A stretch of 64,000 nt of DNA, taken from contig JAEZGI010000020.1 in NCBI GenBank assembly GCA_023416995.1, positions 1 to 64,000 of the forward strand, written 5' to 3'. Source of the DNA: Bacteroidota bacterium (GTDB lineage Bacteria; Bacteroidota; Bacteroidia; Chitinophagales; Chitinophagaceae). Under the pieces are notes generated by a model. It did not search any database and was not told the origin of the DNA. It was given only the letters and a program-made list of their open reading frames with translations. Positions 26,934-35,670 of this stretch are shown here, piece by piece; position 1 is the stretch's first letter, and every line of letters starts with the position of its first letter. A program made the position numbers and the translations under genes.

Positions 26934-28325
26934 ATGAGTAAAGTAAAAACTGCCTTCTTCTGTTCGTCATGTGGTTTCGAAACTCCAAAATGGGCAGGTA
27001 AATGTCCTTCATGTAACAGTTGGAACACTTTTGTCCAGGAAGTAATTCAAAAAGACAATACAAAAACAGAAAACTGGAAAACATATCGCGAAGAGAACCG
27101 GACTATAAAAACAATCGCACTTGATGAAATAAGTGCTGGTACCGAATCACGGATTCTTACCCCCGACGGTGAACTAAACCGTGTGCTTGGTGGTGGAATT
27201 GTTTTAGGAAGTATAGTATTGGTTGCCGGCGAACCTGGTATTGGTAAATCAACGCTCTTTCTTCAAAACGGTTTGCAATTACAGGGAAAAACGGTGTTAT
27301 ATATAAGCGGTGAAGAAAGTGAACAGCAAATCAAGATGCGTGCGGACAGGCTTGCAATAAAAAATGAATCTTTTTACCTCCTGACTGAAACCTCTACGCA
27401 AACCATCTTCCAGGAAGTAAAAAAGTTGAAACCTGATGTAATCATCGTTGATTCCATACAAACGATTCATTCATCCAACATCGATTCTTCGCCGGGGAGT
27501 ATTTCACAAATCCGCGAAGCTGCATCTGAGTTTCAGCGTTTCGCAAAAGAAACGAATACACCCGTTTTTCTTTTAGGTCATATAACCAAAGAGGGCAGCA
27601 TCGCAGGGCCAAAGATTCTCGAACACATGGTAGACACTGTACTGCAGTTTGAGGGTGACCGGCATTATACCTACCGCATCCTGCGAACACTGAAAAACCG
27701 CTTCGGCAGTACATCTGAGCTCGGTATTTATGAAATGTCGGGTTCGGGCATGAGAGGTGTAAGTAACCCGAGTGAAATACTTATCACTCAAAAAGAAGAT
27801 CATCTAAGCGGTATTTCAATTGCAGCAAGTATTGAGGGAATCAGACCACTTCTGATAGAAGTACAGGCATTGGTTACACAATCTGTATATGGCACGCCTC
27901 AAAGAACAGTTTCTGGTTTTGATCTGCGCCGTTTGCAACTCTTACTTGCAGTGCTCGAAAAACGGGGTGGTTTCCATTTTGGTGTGAAAGACGTGTTTCT
28001 GAACATCGCAGGAGGTCTTAAGGTAGAAGATCCGTCTATTGATCTGGCTGTACTATGCGCACTACTCAGTTCATACGAAGATGTTCCCATACCCCAACAT
28101 GTTTGTTTCGCAGGTGAAGTTGGATTAAGTGGAGAAATAAGAGCGGTTAACCGGATAGAGCAGCGCATCGCCGAAGCAGAAAAACTCGGCTTTGAAAAGA
28201 TAATCGTATCCAAATATAATCTCGCATCCGGAAGAAAAGGTGGCAAAGACATCGCCAAACAGAATTATAATATAGAAGTTGTAACCATGGGTCGCGTTGA
28301 AGAAGTATATCAATACTTCTTCTAA
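26934..28325 (+). CDS. radA: DNA repair/recombination protein RadA
   Basis: RadA is a RecA-like helicase that extends heteroduplexes during recombination and transformation. The 463-aa protein shows, in order, a zinc finger (Cys10, Cys13, Cys24, Cys27), a RecA-like core with Walker A GEPGIGKST near 99-107, the RadA-specific KNRFG at 254-258, and a C-terminal Lon-protease-like domain (about 280-463). All hallmark motifs are intact. comF follows after 102 bp. Confidence 0.97.
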   Translation: MSKVKTAFFCSSCGFETPKWAGKCPSCNSWNTFVQEVIQKDNTKTENWKTYREENRTIKTIALDEISAGTESRILTPDGELNRVLGGGIVLGSIVLVAGEPGIGKSTLFLQNGLQLQGKTVLYISGEESEQQIKMRADRLAIKNESFYLLTETSTQTIFQEVKKLKPDVIIVDSIQTIHSSNIDSSPGSISQIREAASEFQRFAKETNTPVFLLGHITKEGSIAGPKILEHMVDTVLQFEGDRHYTYRILRTLKNRFGSTSELGIYEMSGSGMRGVSNPSEILITQKEDHLSGISIAASIEGIRPLLIEVQALVTQSVYGTPQRTVSGFDLRRLQLLLAVLEKRGGFHFGVKDVFLNIAGGLKVEDPSIDLAVLCALLSSYEDVPIPQHVCFAGEVGLSGEIRAVNRIEQRIAEAEKLGFEKIIVSKYNLASGRKGGKDIAKQNYNIEVVTMGRVEEVYQYFF

Positions 28326-28427
28326 AGTTTTTCCATCCGGGGTTTACCGTGTATTTAGCAACGCCGGTGAGATAAAAACCAATGCCATCAATAAGTTCAG
28401 GGTTAATTTGCACCCCAGGGATTAACC

Positions 28428-29126
28428 ATGTTCGTTCGCGATGCAATAGAATCAATAACACATCTGTTCTTTCCTCATAATTGTGTAGGATGTGGATCTG
28501 ATATCCTGGAGAAAACTCAACTATTATGTGTTCCCTGTACACTGCGGCTTCCATTAACCAACTTTCATTCATATGAAGACAACCCTGTTGAAAAAACCTT
28601 CTGGGGCAGGCTGCCATTGGCACATGCATCCAGTTACCTTTACTTTAACAAGGATTCGATTGTTCAGCAATTGATGCATCAGTTCAAATACAAAGGCAAT
28701 AAAGAGATCGGTTTTCATTTTGGCAGAAAGATTGGCGCTGCCCTGCTCACGGCATCACGATTTCCACCCGCAGATTACCTGGTACCATTGCCGCTGCATT
28801 CGCTCCGTCAAAAAAAGCGTGGTTATAACCAGGCTGGTATTCTTTGCCACGGCATTGCCGAGAGCCTGAACATTCCGGTTCTTGATCATGCTGTGATCCG
28901 AAAAAGTGAAACGGTATCCCAGACAAACAAAAACCGGGCTTCAAGATGGGAGAATATGGAAGGAAAATTTTATCTGCCCGAACCGGAAGTATTACAAAAC
29001 AAACACGTGGTGCTGGTTGATGACGTGATAACAACAGGTGCCACATTAGAAGCCTGCGGATTGGAGTTGCTTAGGGCAAAAGGTTTGTTGCTTAGTATCG
29101 TGACCCTGGCTTATACTACAGTATAA
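28428..29126 (+). CDS. comF: ComF family phosphoribosyltransferase-like protein
   Basis: This 232-aa protein has an N-terminal four-cysteine zinc site (Cys19, Cys22, Cys34, Cys37) and a type I phosphoribosyltransferase domain with the PRPP loop VVLVDDVITTGAT at 194-206. ComF homologues are needed for efficient transformation in several bacteria and act in the cytosol with the uptake machinery. Together with comEC and radA in this window it suggests the host may be naturally competent, though the uptake pilus and comEA-like genes are not seen here. Confidence 0.93.
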   Translation: MFVRDAIESITHLFFPHNCVGCGSDILEKTQLLCVPCTLRLPLTNFHSYEDNPVEKTFWGRLPLAHASSYLYFNKDSIVQQLMHQFKYKGNKEIGFHFGRKIGAALLTASRFPPADYLVPLPLHSLRQKKRGYNQAGILCHGIAESLNIPVLDHAVIRKSETVSQTNKNRASRWENMEGKFYLPEPEVLQNKHVVLVDDVITTGATLEACGLELLRAKGLLLSIVTLAYTTV

Positions 29127-29150
29127 CAATCGCAGCTGATCTGACGTTTA

Positions 29151-29181
29151 TTGAATCATTGCGATTATATCAATATTTTTG
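29151..29181 (+). promoter_or_regulatory. Promoter of the beta-helix lipoprotein gene
   Basis: TTG at 29151-29153, 20 nt, then TATTTTTG at 29174-29181 fit the TTG-N17-23-TAnnTTTG promoter of Bacteroidota. Only 7 nt separate the -7 box from the ATG at 29189, so the transcript should be almost leaderless. Confidence 0.6.
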
Positions 29182-29188
29182 AACCCTT

Positions 29189-30580
29189 ATGAAGAAGCTG
29201 TCCGGAATCCTGCTGATAATAGCTGTTATGATTTGTTCCTGCAAAAAGGACAACTTCATCACTTCCCCTGATGCCAATATCAGTTTTTCGAGTGACACGC
29301 TTTTTTATGATACCGTTTTTACCTCTGCCGGATCAATAACACAATTTGTAAGACTGTATAATAATAATGATCAAAAGCTGCTGGTTGATGCAATCGACCT
29401 TGGCGGAGGTATCAACTCGCCATTTAAGATCAATGTTGATGGAACACCGGGTGGCGCTTCTGCACTTGAGATTCTGCCAAATGACAGCTTATATATTTTT
29501 GTTTCAGTTTTTGTGGATCCCACCGCCGCAAACACACCGTTTATATTACGCGATAGTCTTCGTGTGAAATATAACGGAAATGAGCGCTATGTTCAATTAC
29601 AGGCCTTTGGACAGAATGCTACTTTTTTGAAGGGTCATACCGTAACGGGTAACGAAACATGGAATAGCAATAAGCCTTATGTTATTCTGGACCGGTTAAC
29701 TGTTGCGGAGAACGCTTCTCTCACACTTTTACCCGGATGCAGACTTTATTTTCATGCAGATGCACCGATGTTAATAGAAGGCACGCTGGTGTCAGCAGGT
29801 GAACATTATGATAGTATGCGGATCAGCATGCAGGGCGATCGGTTGGATGCGCCATATAACGCTTTCCCCGGCTCATGGCCGGGAATTTACTTCGGTCCCA
29901 AAAGCCATGACAATCTTTTATCATATACTGATATCAAAAATGCATACCAGGGTTTGGTCGCAGAAGAACCATCGGTTAATGCCGCACCAAAAATCGTTTT
30001 AAAACAGTGCAGCATCAGCAACTGTTTTGACGCGGGGATTGTTGCGGTACGCTCAGACATTTCCGCAGAAAATTTGCTGGTGTCAAACAGCGGACGGAAT
30101 ATCGTACTAAGTTTTGGTGGGAGGTACGATTTCAAACATCTTACAAATGTGGGTTATTCAAACAGCTATCTCGCGCACGCTAAACCGGTGTTGTCAGTTT
30201 CAAACATACTGGAAGATGCAAATGCAGTTTATGCAGCCGATCTGGAAGCTTCTTTTATTAACTGCATATTCTGGGGCGAAGATGGTCTTGTAACAAATGA
30301 AGTTGAGATTATCAAAGAAGGAAACACACCATTTACCGTCAACTTCAGTAATTCGCTCTGGAAAATGTCCACCGTACCCACAACCGTTTCTGTAGATAAT
30401 ATGATCAACAACCAGGATCCGTTGTTTAGGGTAATAGAAAGCAACCGGAGAATGTATGATTTCAGATTGAAAGAAGGTTCAACTGCACTAGGTCATGGAC
30501 AGTTTGTCAATGTCGCTGTGGATTTTGACGGCAAGCCCAGAAGTAATGCTACTCCAGATGCCGGGGCTTTTGAACAATAA
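29189..30580 (+). CDS. Lipoprotein with parallel beta-helix-like domain
   Basis: This 463-aa protein has a signal peptide and lipobox (Cys18 in VMICSC). Residues about 30-140 look like an immunoglobulin-like beta-sandwich resembling choice-of-anchor domains (SITQFVRLYNNNDQKLLVD). Residues about 160-450 contain many short strands with the look of a right-handed parallel beta-helix (right-angle turns at Asn/Asp, for example RLTVAENASLTLLPGCRLYF), ending with DFDGKPRSNATPDAGAFEQ, a C-terminal signature of such proteins. It is probably displayed in the envelope. No catalytic residues can be named; the function is unknown. Confidence 0.8.
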   Translation: MKKLSGILLIIAVMICSCKKDNFITSPDANISFSSDTLFYDTVFTSAGSITQFVRLYNNNDQKLLVDAIDLGGGINSPFKINVDGTPGGASALEILPNDSLYIFVSVFVDPTAANTPFILRDSLRVKYNGNERYVQLQAFGQNATFLKGHTVTGNETWNSNKPYVILDRLTVAENASLTLLPGCRLYFHADAPMLIEGTLVSAGEHYDSMRISMQGDRLDAPYNAFPGSWPGIYFGPKSHDNLLSYTDIKNAYQGLVAEEPSVNAAPKIVLKQCSISNCFDAGIVAVRSDISAENLLVSNSGRNIVLSFGGRYDFKHLTNVGYSNSYLAHAKPVLSVSNILEDANAVYAADLEASFINCIFWGEDGLVTNEVEIIKEGNTPFTVNFSNSLWKMSTVPTTVSVDNMINNQDPLFRVIESNRRMYDFRLKEGSTALGHGQFVNVAVDFDGKPRSNATPDAGAFEQ

Positions 30581-30687
30581 CCATGGTGCAATGTCCGAAT
30601 TCTTGCTGGCTACAGAACATTTTATACCCTACACCTGTTTATTTGCTTAATTTACATTACTATTTATTTAAATAAAAAATCAGCATC

Positions 30688-31197
30688 ATGCTCCGGCTTG
30701 CAATTTTATCCATCCTGTTTTCTGTAACAGCTTCCATTTACGATTTCAAAGTGCCTGCCCTCGAGGGCGGTGACATCGACTTCTCGAAGTACAAAGGCAA
30801 AAAAGTTTTGATAGTAAACACTGCATCCAAGTGCGGACTTACACCGCAATACACGGAACTGCAACAACTTCATGAAAAGTATAAATCAAAGTTGGTGGTA
30901 GTTGGTTTCCCCGCAAATAATTTTAACCAGGAAACCGGTACAAACGCAGACATCTCCGAGTTTTGTAAAAAAAATTACGGTGTTACCTTTCAAATGGCAG
31001 AAAAGGTTTCAGTGAAAGGTGATGATATCCATCCGCTTTTTAAATATCTTACCGAAGAGGCTGCAAAACTTGGTGTAGAAGATCCCATTAAATGGAACTT
31101 TACTAAGTTTCTGCTGGATGAAAACGGAAAGCTCCTCGCAGTGATCCCAAGCAAGGTTAAACCCTCTGATGAGTCGCTTACTAAATGGCTGAAGTAA
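30688..31197 (+). CDS. Glutathione peroxidase family (thioredoxin-dependent) protein
   Basis: It reduces hydroperoxides. The 169-aa protein has a cysteine peroxidatic site: Cys49 in NTASKCGLTPQ, with Gln81 and the Trp136-Asn137 pair (KWNFTKFLL) completing the catalytic tetrad. Cys93 (ISEFCKKNYGV) fits the resolving cysteine of thioredoxin-dependent members; the middle cysteine of the usual GFPCNQF motif is replaced by Ala. The first 17 residues are hydrophobic (MLRLAILSILFSVTASI) and may export the protein to the periplasm. Terminator T31246 follows. Confidence 0.92.
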   Translation: MLRLAILSILFSVTASIYDFKVPALEGGDIDFSKYKGKKVLIVNTASKCGLTPQYTELQQLHEKYKSKLVVVGFPANNFNQETGTNADISEFCKKNYGVTFQMAEKVSVKGDDIHPLFKYLTEEAAKLGVEDPIKWNFTKFLLDENGKLLAVIPSKVKPSDESLTKWLK

Positions 31198-31245
31198 TAT
31201 CCGGGACATTCATCGAAGAAAAGCGTTCAATAGTCGAAAAAATTT

Positions 31246-31276
31246 AAGATCAGGAGATTTTCTCCTGATCTTTGTT
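31246..31276 (+). terminator. Terminator of glutathione peroxidase gene
   Basis: A perfect 12-bp stem (AAGATCAGGAGA with TCTCCTGATCTT, loop TTT) is followed by TGTTTT. Confidence 0.92.
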
Positions 31277-31477
31277 TTATCACCCGATACCGATAAAAAA
31301 CCAGCAAAAAGTATTTCCAAACCTTAAAAAAACTGCCAGATCCGATCCAAAGAAAAATTCGTCCAACCGTGAAAAAACCGTTACCCGAAACCTTTTTAAA
31401 AGATTAAAAGTTGCAATTCCAAACTGTCCAATCCATTTAAAACCGTCCGTTTAACGTTACTTAGTCAAAATCTCTTT

Positions 31478-31508
31478 ACCGCCCCTCCAATGGGGCGGTT
31501 TTGTTTTT
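31478..31508 (+). terminator. Second terminator upstream of holB
   Basis: A perfect 8-bp stem, ACCGCCCC/GGGGCGGT, with loop TCCAAT (31478-31499) is followed by TTTGTTTTT. No gene with protein-like composition lies between this and the terminator 200 bp upstream. Confidence 0.9.
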
Positions 31509-31614
31509 GGTAACGGGCTGTCCTGCGAACTGGTTTCGTCCCGAACGCAATGGCTCAGTCAAAACGCAGGCTCACATTCAACACTAACAGGAAGGATCCT
31601 TATCTTCGCGGAGC

Positions 31615-32847
31615 ATGTTATTCAAAGATGTGATAGGTCAGGAAACAGTGAAAACGCACCTGCGCGAAATGGTTCAGCATAATCGTCTCAGCCATGCGCT
31701 GTTGTTCCTCGGGAAGGAAGGTAGCGGCGCCTTACCCTTGGCGATCGCATTTGCTAACTACATCAGCCTGAACTCTGGTATACGGAAGGGGACGGAAGAC
31801 AATGGACTTTTTTCGGAGGCTGCTGATGTGGGTGACGATCTGAGGCTGACCGGTGAAGATCCCGATGCTGTAACTGCTGCTCATCCCTCCTATGCAAAGG
31901 TTAAGGGCCTTGTTCATCCTGATATTCATTTCTCTTATCCCGTTGTCCCCAAAAAAGCCGGGCAACCGCCTATCAGCACCGACTATATCAACGAGTGGCG
32001 CGAATTTATCGCCCAATATCCTTATGGCAGTGCTTATGATTGGCTGCAATTTATCGGGGCAGACAATAAACAAGGAAATATTACGGCCCAGGAATGTAAC
32101 GATATCATACGCAAACTGAGTCTCAAAAGTTTCGAGAGCGAATACAAAATACTGGTACTCTGGATGCCGGAATACCTGGGTAATGAAGGAAATAAGTTAT
32201 TAAAATTGATCGAAGAGCCGCCTGCAAACACCTTGTTTATATTGGTTGCGGAAAACGAATCGCTCGTGCTTCAGACAATTTTATCCCGCACCCAGCTCGT
32301 TAAGGTTCCTGCGCTTGAAAATTATGATATCAACGAGGCGCTGATAAACAGGGCAAACCTGCCCGTTGAACAAGCCACCCGCATTAGTGGCATTTGCGAC
32401 GGTAACTATCGTGAAGCGCTGCAACTGATGCAGCACGCGGACGAAGACTGGCAATCGCTGTTGCGGGAATGGTTGAATGCCATCTCGAAAAACAACCTGG
32501 TTGCCCAGGTGAAATGGGTGGATGAAATCTCGAAACTTGGGCGGGAGCGCCAAAAGCAATTTTTGCGGTATTTCAATCATTTGCTTCAGCAATCCATCCG
32601 GTTGCGGAGCCTGGAAAATCATTACAACGCCCCGGGCAATGAACACCTGATGCCCGAATACGAGCGCGAGTTTGCCAGGAAGCTGAACAACCGCTCGGGC
32701 ATCCCCGAACAACAGGAAATGATCCGCGAGCTGGATCAGGCGAGTTATTATATTGAAAGGAATGCCAATTCGAAAATGCTCTTCCTGGCCCTGACCATTA
32801 AACTGTACCACATCATTGCCGAGAAATCCTTAATTTTGGTAGCCTGA
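31615..32847 (+). CDS. holB: DNA polymerase III delta' subunit
   Basis: This 410-aa protein is the stator of the clamp loader that places the sliding clamp on DNA. The N-terminus IGQETVKTHLREMV and SHALLFLGKEGSG fit delta'; the P-loop lacks Lys-Thr, as is normal for this non-ATPase subunit. HPDIHFSYPVV at 101-111, EEPPANTLFIL and the SRTQLV sensor-like segment are present. Residues 53-95 form an acidic stretch with no cysteine, where family members have a four-cysteine zinc module. An ATG at 31615 follows a near-consensus -7 box by 6 nt. No terminator is seen before ricT. Confidence 0.92.
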   Translation: MLFKDVIGQETVKTHLREMVQHNRLSHALLFLGKEGSGALPLAIAFANYISLNSGIRKGTEDNGLFSEAADVGDDLRLTGEDPDAVTAAHPSYAKVKGLVHPDIHFSYPVVPKKAGQPPISTDYINEWREFIAQYPYGSAYDWLQFIGADNKQGNITAQECNDIIRKLSLKSFESEYKILVLWMPEYLGNEGNKLLKLIEEPPANTLFILVAENESLVLQTILSRTQLVKVPALENYDINEALINRANLPVEQATRISGICDGNYREALQLMQHADEDWQSLLREWLNAISKNNLVAQVKWVDEISKLGRERQKQFLRYFNHLLQQSIRLRSLENHYNAPGNEHLMPEYEREFARKLNNRSGIPEQQEMIRELDQASYYIERNANSKMLFLALTIKLYHIIAEKSLILVA

Positions 32848-33028
32848 GATAAGAGGATGAGCGACTTGTGGCGCAGAAGTTAGATGTTGAAGTATTCCGA
32901 TTAAACGTATATCATATATTTCCGTGTTGTTTGCTTAGAGAATTCCAACCTGGGATTATACTTCCTGCATGCCTTCTCCTTTTGTCTCTGGTATCAAATA
33001 ATTAATTCATTTAAACACGTAATACACA

Positions 33029-34627
33029 ATGGGATGTAGTTCATGTGGTACAGCCGGGGGCAAGGTGTCAGGCTGCAAAAGCAATGGAGGTTGTAGTACG
33101 GGAAGTTGCAACAGGATGAATGCCTACGACTGGCTGGTGAATCTCCCATTCAGTTCTGCAGATACGGCTTGTAAAATTGTGGAAGTAAGTTTCAATAACG
33201 GAAGCCGCAAAGATTATTTCAGGAACAGCACCGTACAGCTTTTTGAAAAAGGTGACATGGTTACTGTTGAAGGAGTCAGCGGATTCGATGTAGGCGAAAT
33301 TTCACTTACCGGCGAGGTAGTAAGGATTCAATTAAAAAAGAAAGGCATCCAGGAACAGGATCCCGAGATGCGAAAAGTGTTGCGGCGGTCTTCCGATAAA
33401 GACATCGATTTATTACAACAGAATAAGGCTCGCGAAAAAGATGCCCTTATCAGGGCACGCGCGATTGCACGTCAGCTTAACCTGAACATGAAGGTCAGCG
33501 AGGTGGAGATCCAGGCAGATGGACGTAAAGCAACGTTTTTTTATATAGCTGATGATCGTGTTGATTTTCGCGAACTGATCAAGATCTATGCAAAGGAGTT
33601 TAAGGTTAAAGTAGAAATGCGCCAGATTGGTGCGCGGCAGGAAGCTGCAAAGGTCGGTGGAATCGGTAGTTGCGGAAGGGAACTGTGCTGCGCCACCTGG
33701 CTCACCGATTTCAAATCTGTAAACACAACGGCAGCGAGATACCAGAACCTGAGCATCAATCAAAGCAAGTTGAGTGGACAATGCGGACGTTTGAAATGTT
33801 GCCTTAACTACGAACTTGATACTTACCTTGATGCTTTACAGGGTTTCCCGGAAAATGCGGATACGATACGTGTTGCAAAAGGAACCGCTATTCTTATCAA
33901 AAAAGATATCTTCAAAAACCTGATGTGGTATATTCTGCCAGACAGCAGTAAACAATATCCATTGTCTATTGATAGGGTTAAAAAAATCAAACTTGCAAAC
34001 TTGAAAGGTGAAGTACCGCAGGAACTCGAACCGGCAGATTTAACACCAAGCAAGGTAAAAGAAGTTGAACCTGAATATGCTGACCTCGTTGGCCAGATTA
34101 GTCTCAAAACGCTGGAGAAGGCAGAAAAGAAGAAAAAATATTCCGGGGGCGGTCCTAATAAACCAGGACAACAGCGCGGTGGCCAACAACCGCAACAGCG
34201 TGCCGGGCAGCAACGCGGCGTCGACCAGAAACAGGGTGGTGACCAGAGACAGGGTGATCAGAAACCCGGTCAACAAAAACAAGGACCCAAACAAGCCAGT
34301 CAACAACCCGGTAAGGGCCCGAGGCCGCAGCAACAACGCCCTGGTGGTGACAGACGCGGTCCCCAACAACGGCGCGGCCCTGAAGGCGGCGAACCTCAAC
34401 CACGCCCGGATGGCTCGTCGCAGGGGCAGCCAAGACCTGACAGGCCACAAAGACCGGAAGGCGGTCAGCAGAGACGGCCAGACGGTGCCCAGGGAAACCA
34501 GCCGCGACCTGCCGGACAGCAACGCCCGCCACGACCCGACAGGGGGCAACAACGTCTGCCGGCGCAGGGTCAGCAACGACCCGGTGGGCCGCAGAACAGA
34601 CCGCCTGCCGGTGATCAGCCGCAGTAA
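33029..34627 (+). CDS. ricT: PSP1/RicT-like protein with long disordered tail
   Basis: This 532-aa protein is related to RicT (YaaT), a PSP1 C-terminal-domain protein that in Bacillus is part of an Fe-S cluster-bearing complex affecting RNase Y. The N-terminus is Cys/Gly-rich (Cys3, Cys6, Cys16, Cys22, Cys27). The PSP1 core (about 40-330) carries SCGRELCCATWL and QCGRLKCCLNYE, cysteine motifs thought to bind iron-sulfur clusters. Residues about 373-532 are a low-complexity Gln/Pro/Arg/Gly tail with repeats such as GQQR and PRPD; the GC-rich repeat creates several spurious frames on both strands. It is followed by a terminator. Confidence 0.9.
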   Translation: MGCSSCGTAGGKVSGCKSNGGCSTGSCNRMNAYDWLVNLPFSSADTACKIVEVSFNNGSRKDYFRNSTVQLFEKGDMVTVEGVSGFDVGEISLTGEVVRIQLKKKGIQEQDPEMRKVLRRSSDKDIDLLQQNKAREKDALIRARAIARQLNLNMKVSEVEIQADGRKATFFYIADDRVDFRELIKIYAKEFKVKVEMRQIGARQEAAKVGGIGSCGRELCCATWLTDFKSVNTTAARYQNLSINQSKLSGQCGRLKCCLNYELDTYLDALQGFPENADTIRVAKGTAILIKKDIFKNLMWYILPDSSKQYPLSIDRVKKIKLANLKGEVPQELEPADLTPSKVKEVEPEYADLVGQISLKTLEKAEKKKKYSGGGPNKPGQQRGGQQPQQRAGQQRGVDQKQGGDQRQGDQKPGQQKQGPKQASQQPGKGPRPQQQRPGGDRRGPQQRRGPEGGEPQPRPDGSSQGQPRPDRPQRPEGGQQRRPDGAQGNQPRPAGQQRPPRPDRGQQRLPAQGQQRPGGPQNRPPAGDQPQ

Positions 34628-34637
34628 AAAGATTCTT

Positions 34638-34677
34638 ACAAACCGTTTCTCTCAAAAAGGAACGGTTTGTTATTTTT
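34638..34677 (+). terminator. Terminator of ricT
   Basis: A 12-bp stem, ACAAACCGTTTC/GGAACGGTTTGT (one G-U), with a nine-base loop (34638-34670) is followed by TATTTTTA. It ends only 6 bp before the ATG of the next gene. Confidence 0.88.
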
Positions 34678-34683
34678 ATATAT

Positions 34684-35571
34684 ATGCGCCGCTTTCTTAT
34701 GCGAACATTATTAGTCCTTTCTGTCATATTGGTTGTTTGGGCCATTTTTGCTCCGGGTTGTATGACCTTCCGCAAGCCAGACAACGAAATGAAGGCGCAG
34801 TTTGATAAGCAGGGAGTAACGTTGCTTACAAATACACTCACCATTGAAGGTCGTCACATTCATTACGCCAAAACCGGAAACGATAGCCTCCCTACTCTTT
34901 TATTCATTCATGGAACGCCCGGCAGCTGGGACGCCTTTGCTGGTTATATGCAGGACAAAAATCTGCTGAAGAAATACAGGATGATTTCGATGGACAGACC
35001 CGGGTTCGGATACAGTGATTTTGGCGATGCATTGCACCTGGCAGATCAATCCGAACTGTTAAACGCTGCAATGAGCGAACTCACTAATGGGAAACCAGTG
35101 TACCTGGTGGGCCATTCTCTTGGCGGACCCATGATAGTACTGATGGCTGCGGATGCACCGACCTTATATGATGGACTGGTGCTGATTTCTGGATCTGTTG
35201 ATGCCATGCTTGAAAAGCCTGAAAAATGGCGGCCCCTTATTTTCAAAACACCTTTGAACCTTTTGGTTCCGGGAGCCTTTAAGCCTTCAAATGTGGAGCT
35301 ATGGTATCTCAAAAAAGATCTGGTTGACCTCAAAACCAGGTTCACCGAAATAACACAACCGGTTTATTTTATACATGGCCTGGAAGATACCTGGGTGCCT
35401 CCGGGTAATGTTGAATATGCCCGTACACTTCTGGTTAACTCACCAAAAGTAGATACGCTCATGATCCCGGACGGAAATCATTTTATTCCCTGGACAAAAT
35501 ACCAGCAGATCCGTGATGTTTTACTCAGACTGGACAGTATGTACAGTGGCATCAACTATCAACATCAATAA
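34684..35571 (+). CDS. Alpha/beta hydrolase, probably membrane-anchored or lipoprotein
   Basis: This 295-aa serine hydrolase has an N-terminal membrane segment (about 5-25) ending in APGC, a possible lipobox at Cys26. The alpha/beta-hydrolase fold follows, with oxyanion region FIHGTPGSWDAF near 74-85, nucleophile Ser145 in GHSLGGP, a catalytic Asp in HGLEDTWVP and His in DGNHFIPW. The substrate is unknown. Starts at 34684 or 34699 are possible. The ricT terminator abuts its start, so it must either read through or use a promoter overlapping the terminator. In many Bacteroidota gldH occupies this site. Confidence 0.86.
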   Translation: MRRFLMRTLLVLSVILVVWAIFAPGCMTFRKPDNEMKAQFDKQGVTLLTNTLTIEGRHIHYAKTGNDSLPTLLFIHGTPGSWDAFAGYMQDKNLLKKYRMISMDRPGFGYSDFGDALHLADQSELLNAAMSELTNGKPVYLVGHSLGGPMIVLMAADAPTLYDGLVLISGSVDAMLEKPEKWRPLIFKTPLNLLVPGAFKPSNVELWYLKKDLVDLKTRFTEITQPVYFIHGLEDTWVPPGNVEYARTLLVNSPKVDTLMIPDGNHFIPWTKYQQIRDVLLRLDSMYSGINYQHQ

Positions 35572-35670
35572 GCCGGCTATTCTGAATAAATGCTTATCAA
35601 AAGGTTTTTTATGACGATGAGCTGAACAAACCGATCAGCCTCATCTGTTACCGATTCTTCTCATGATTCA

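Larger units (their letters stand above)
31198..31614. other. 417-bp gene-free region bounded by two terminators
   Basis: It lies between glutathione peroxidase and holB. Two plus-strand terminators lie at 31246-31276 and 31478-31508 with about 200 bp of A/C-rich, G-poor sequence between them. The 60-codon frame at 31272-31454 is of odd composition (Lys/Asn/Pro-rich) and is not convincing. A small untranslated RNA ending at 31508 would explain the second terminator. The last 14 bp before holB contain a near-consensus -7 box. Confidence 0.5.

Noticed and set aside
31272..31454. A 60-codon frame between the two terminators
   Set aside because: Composition is Lys/Asn/Pro-rich with no domain, and its start overlaps the terminator T-run; more likely non-coding.
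34040..34844. Three long overlapping frames (two minus, one plus) across the ricT tail region
   Set aside because: They are shadows of the GC-rich repeat that encodes the RicT tail; composition is Arg/Val/Leu-skewed and no start or family fits.
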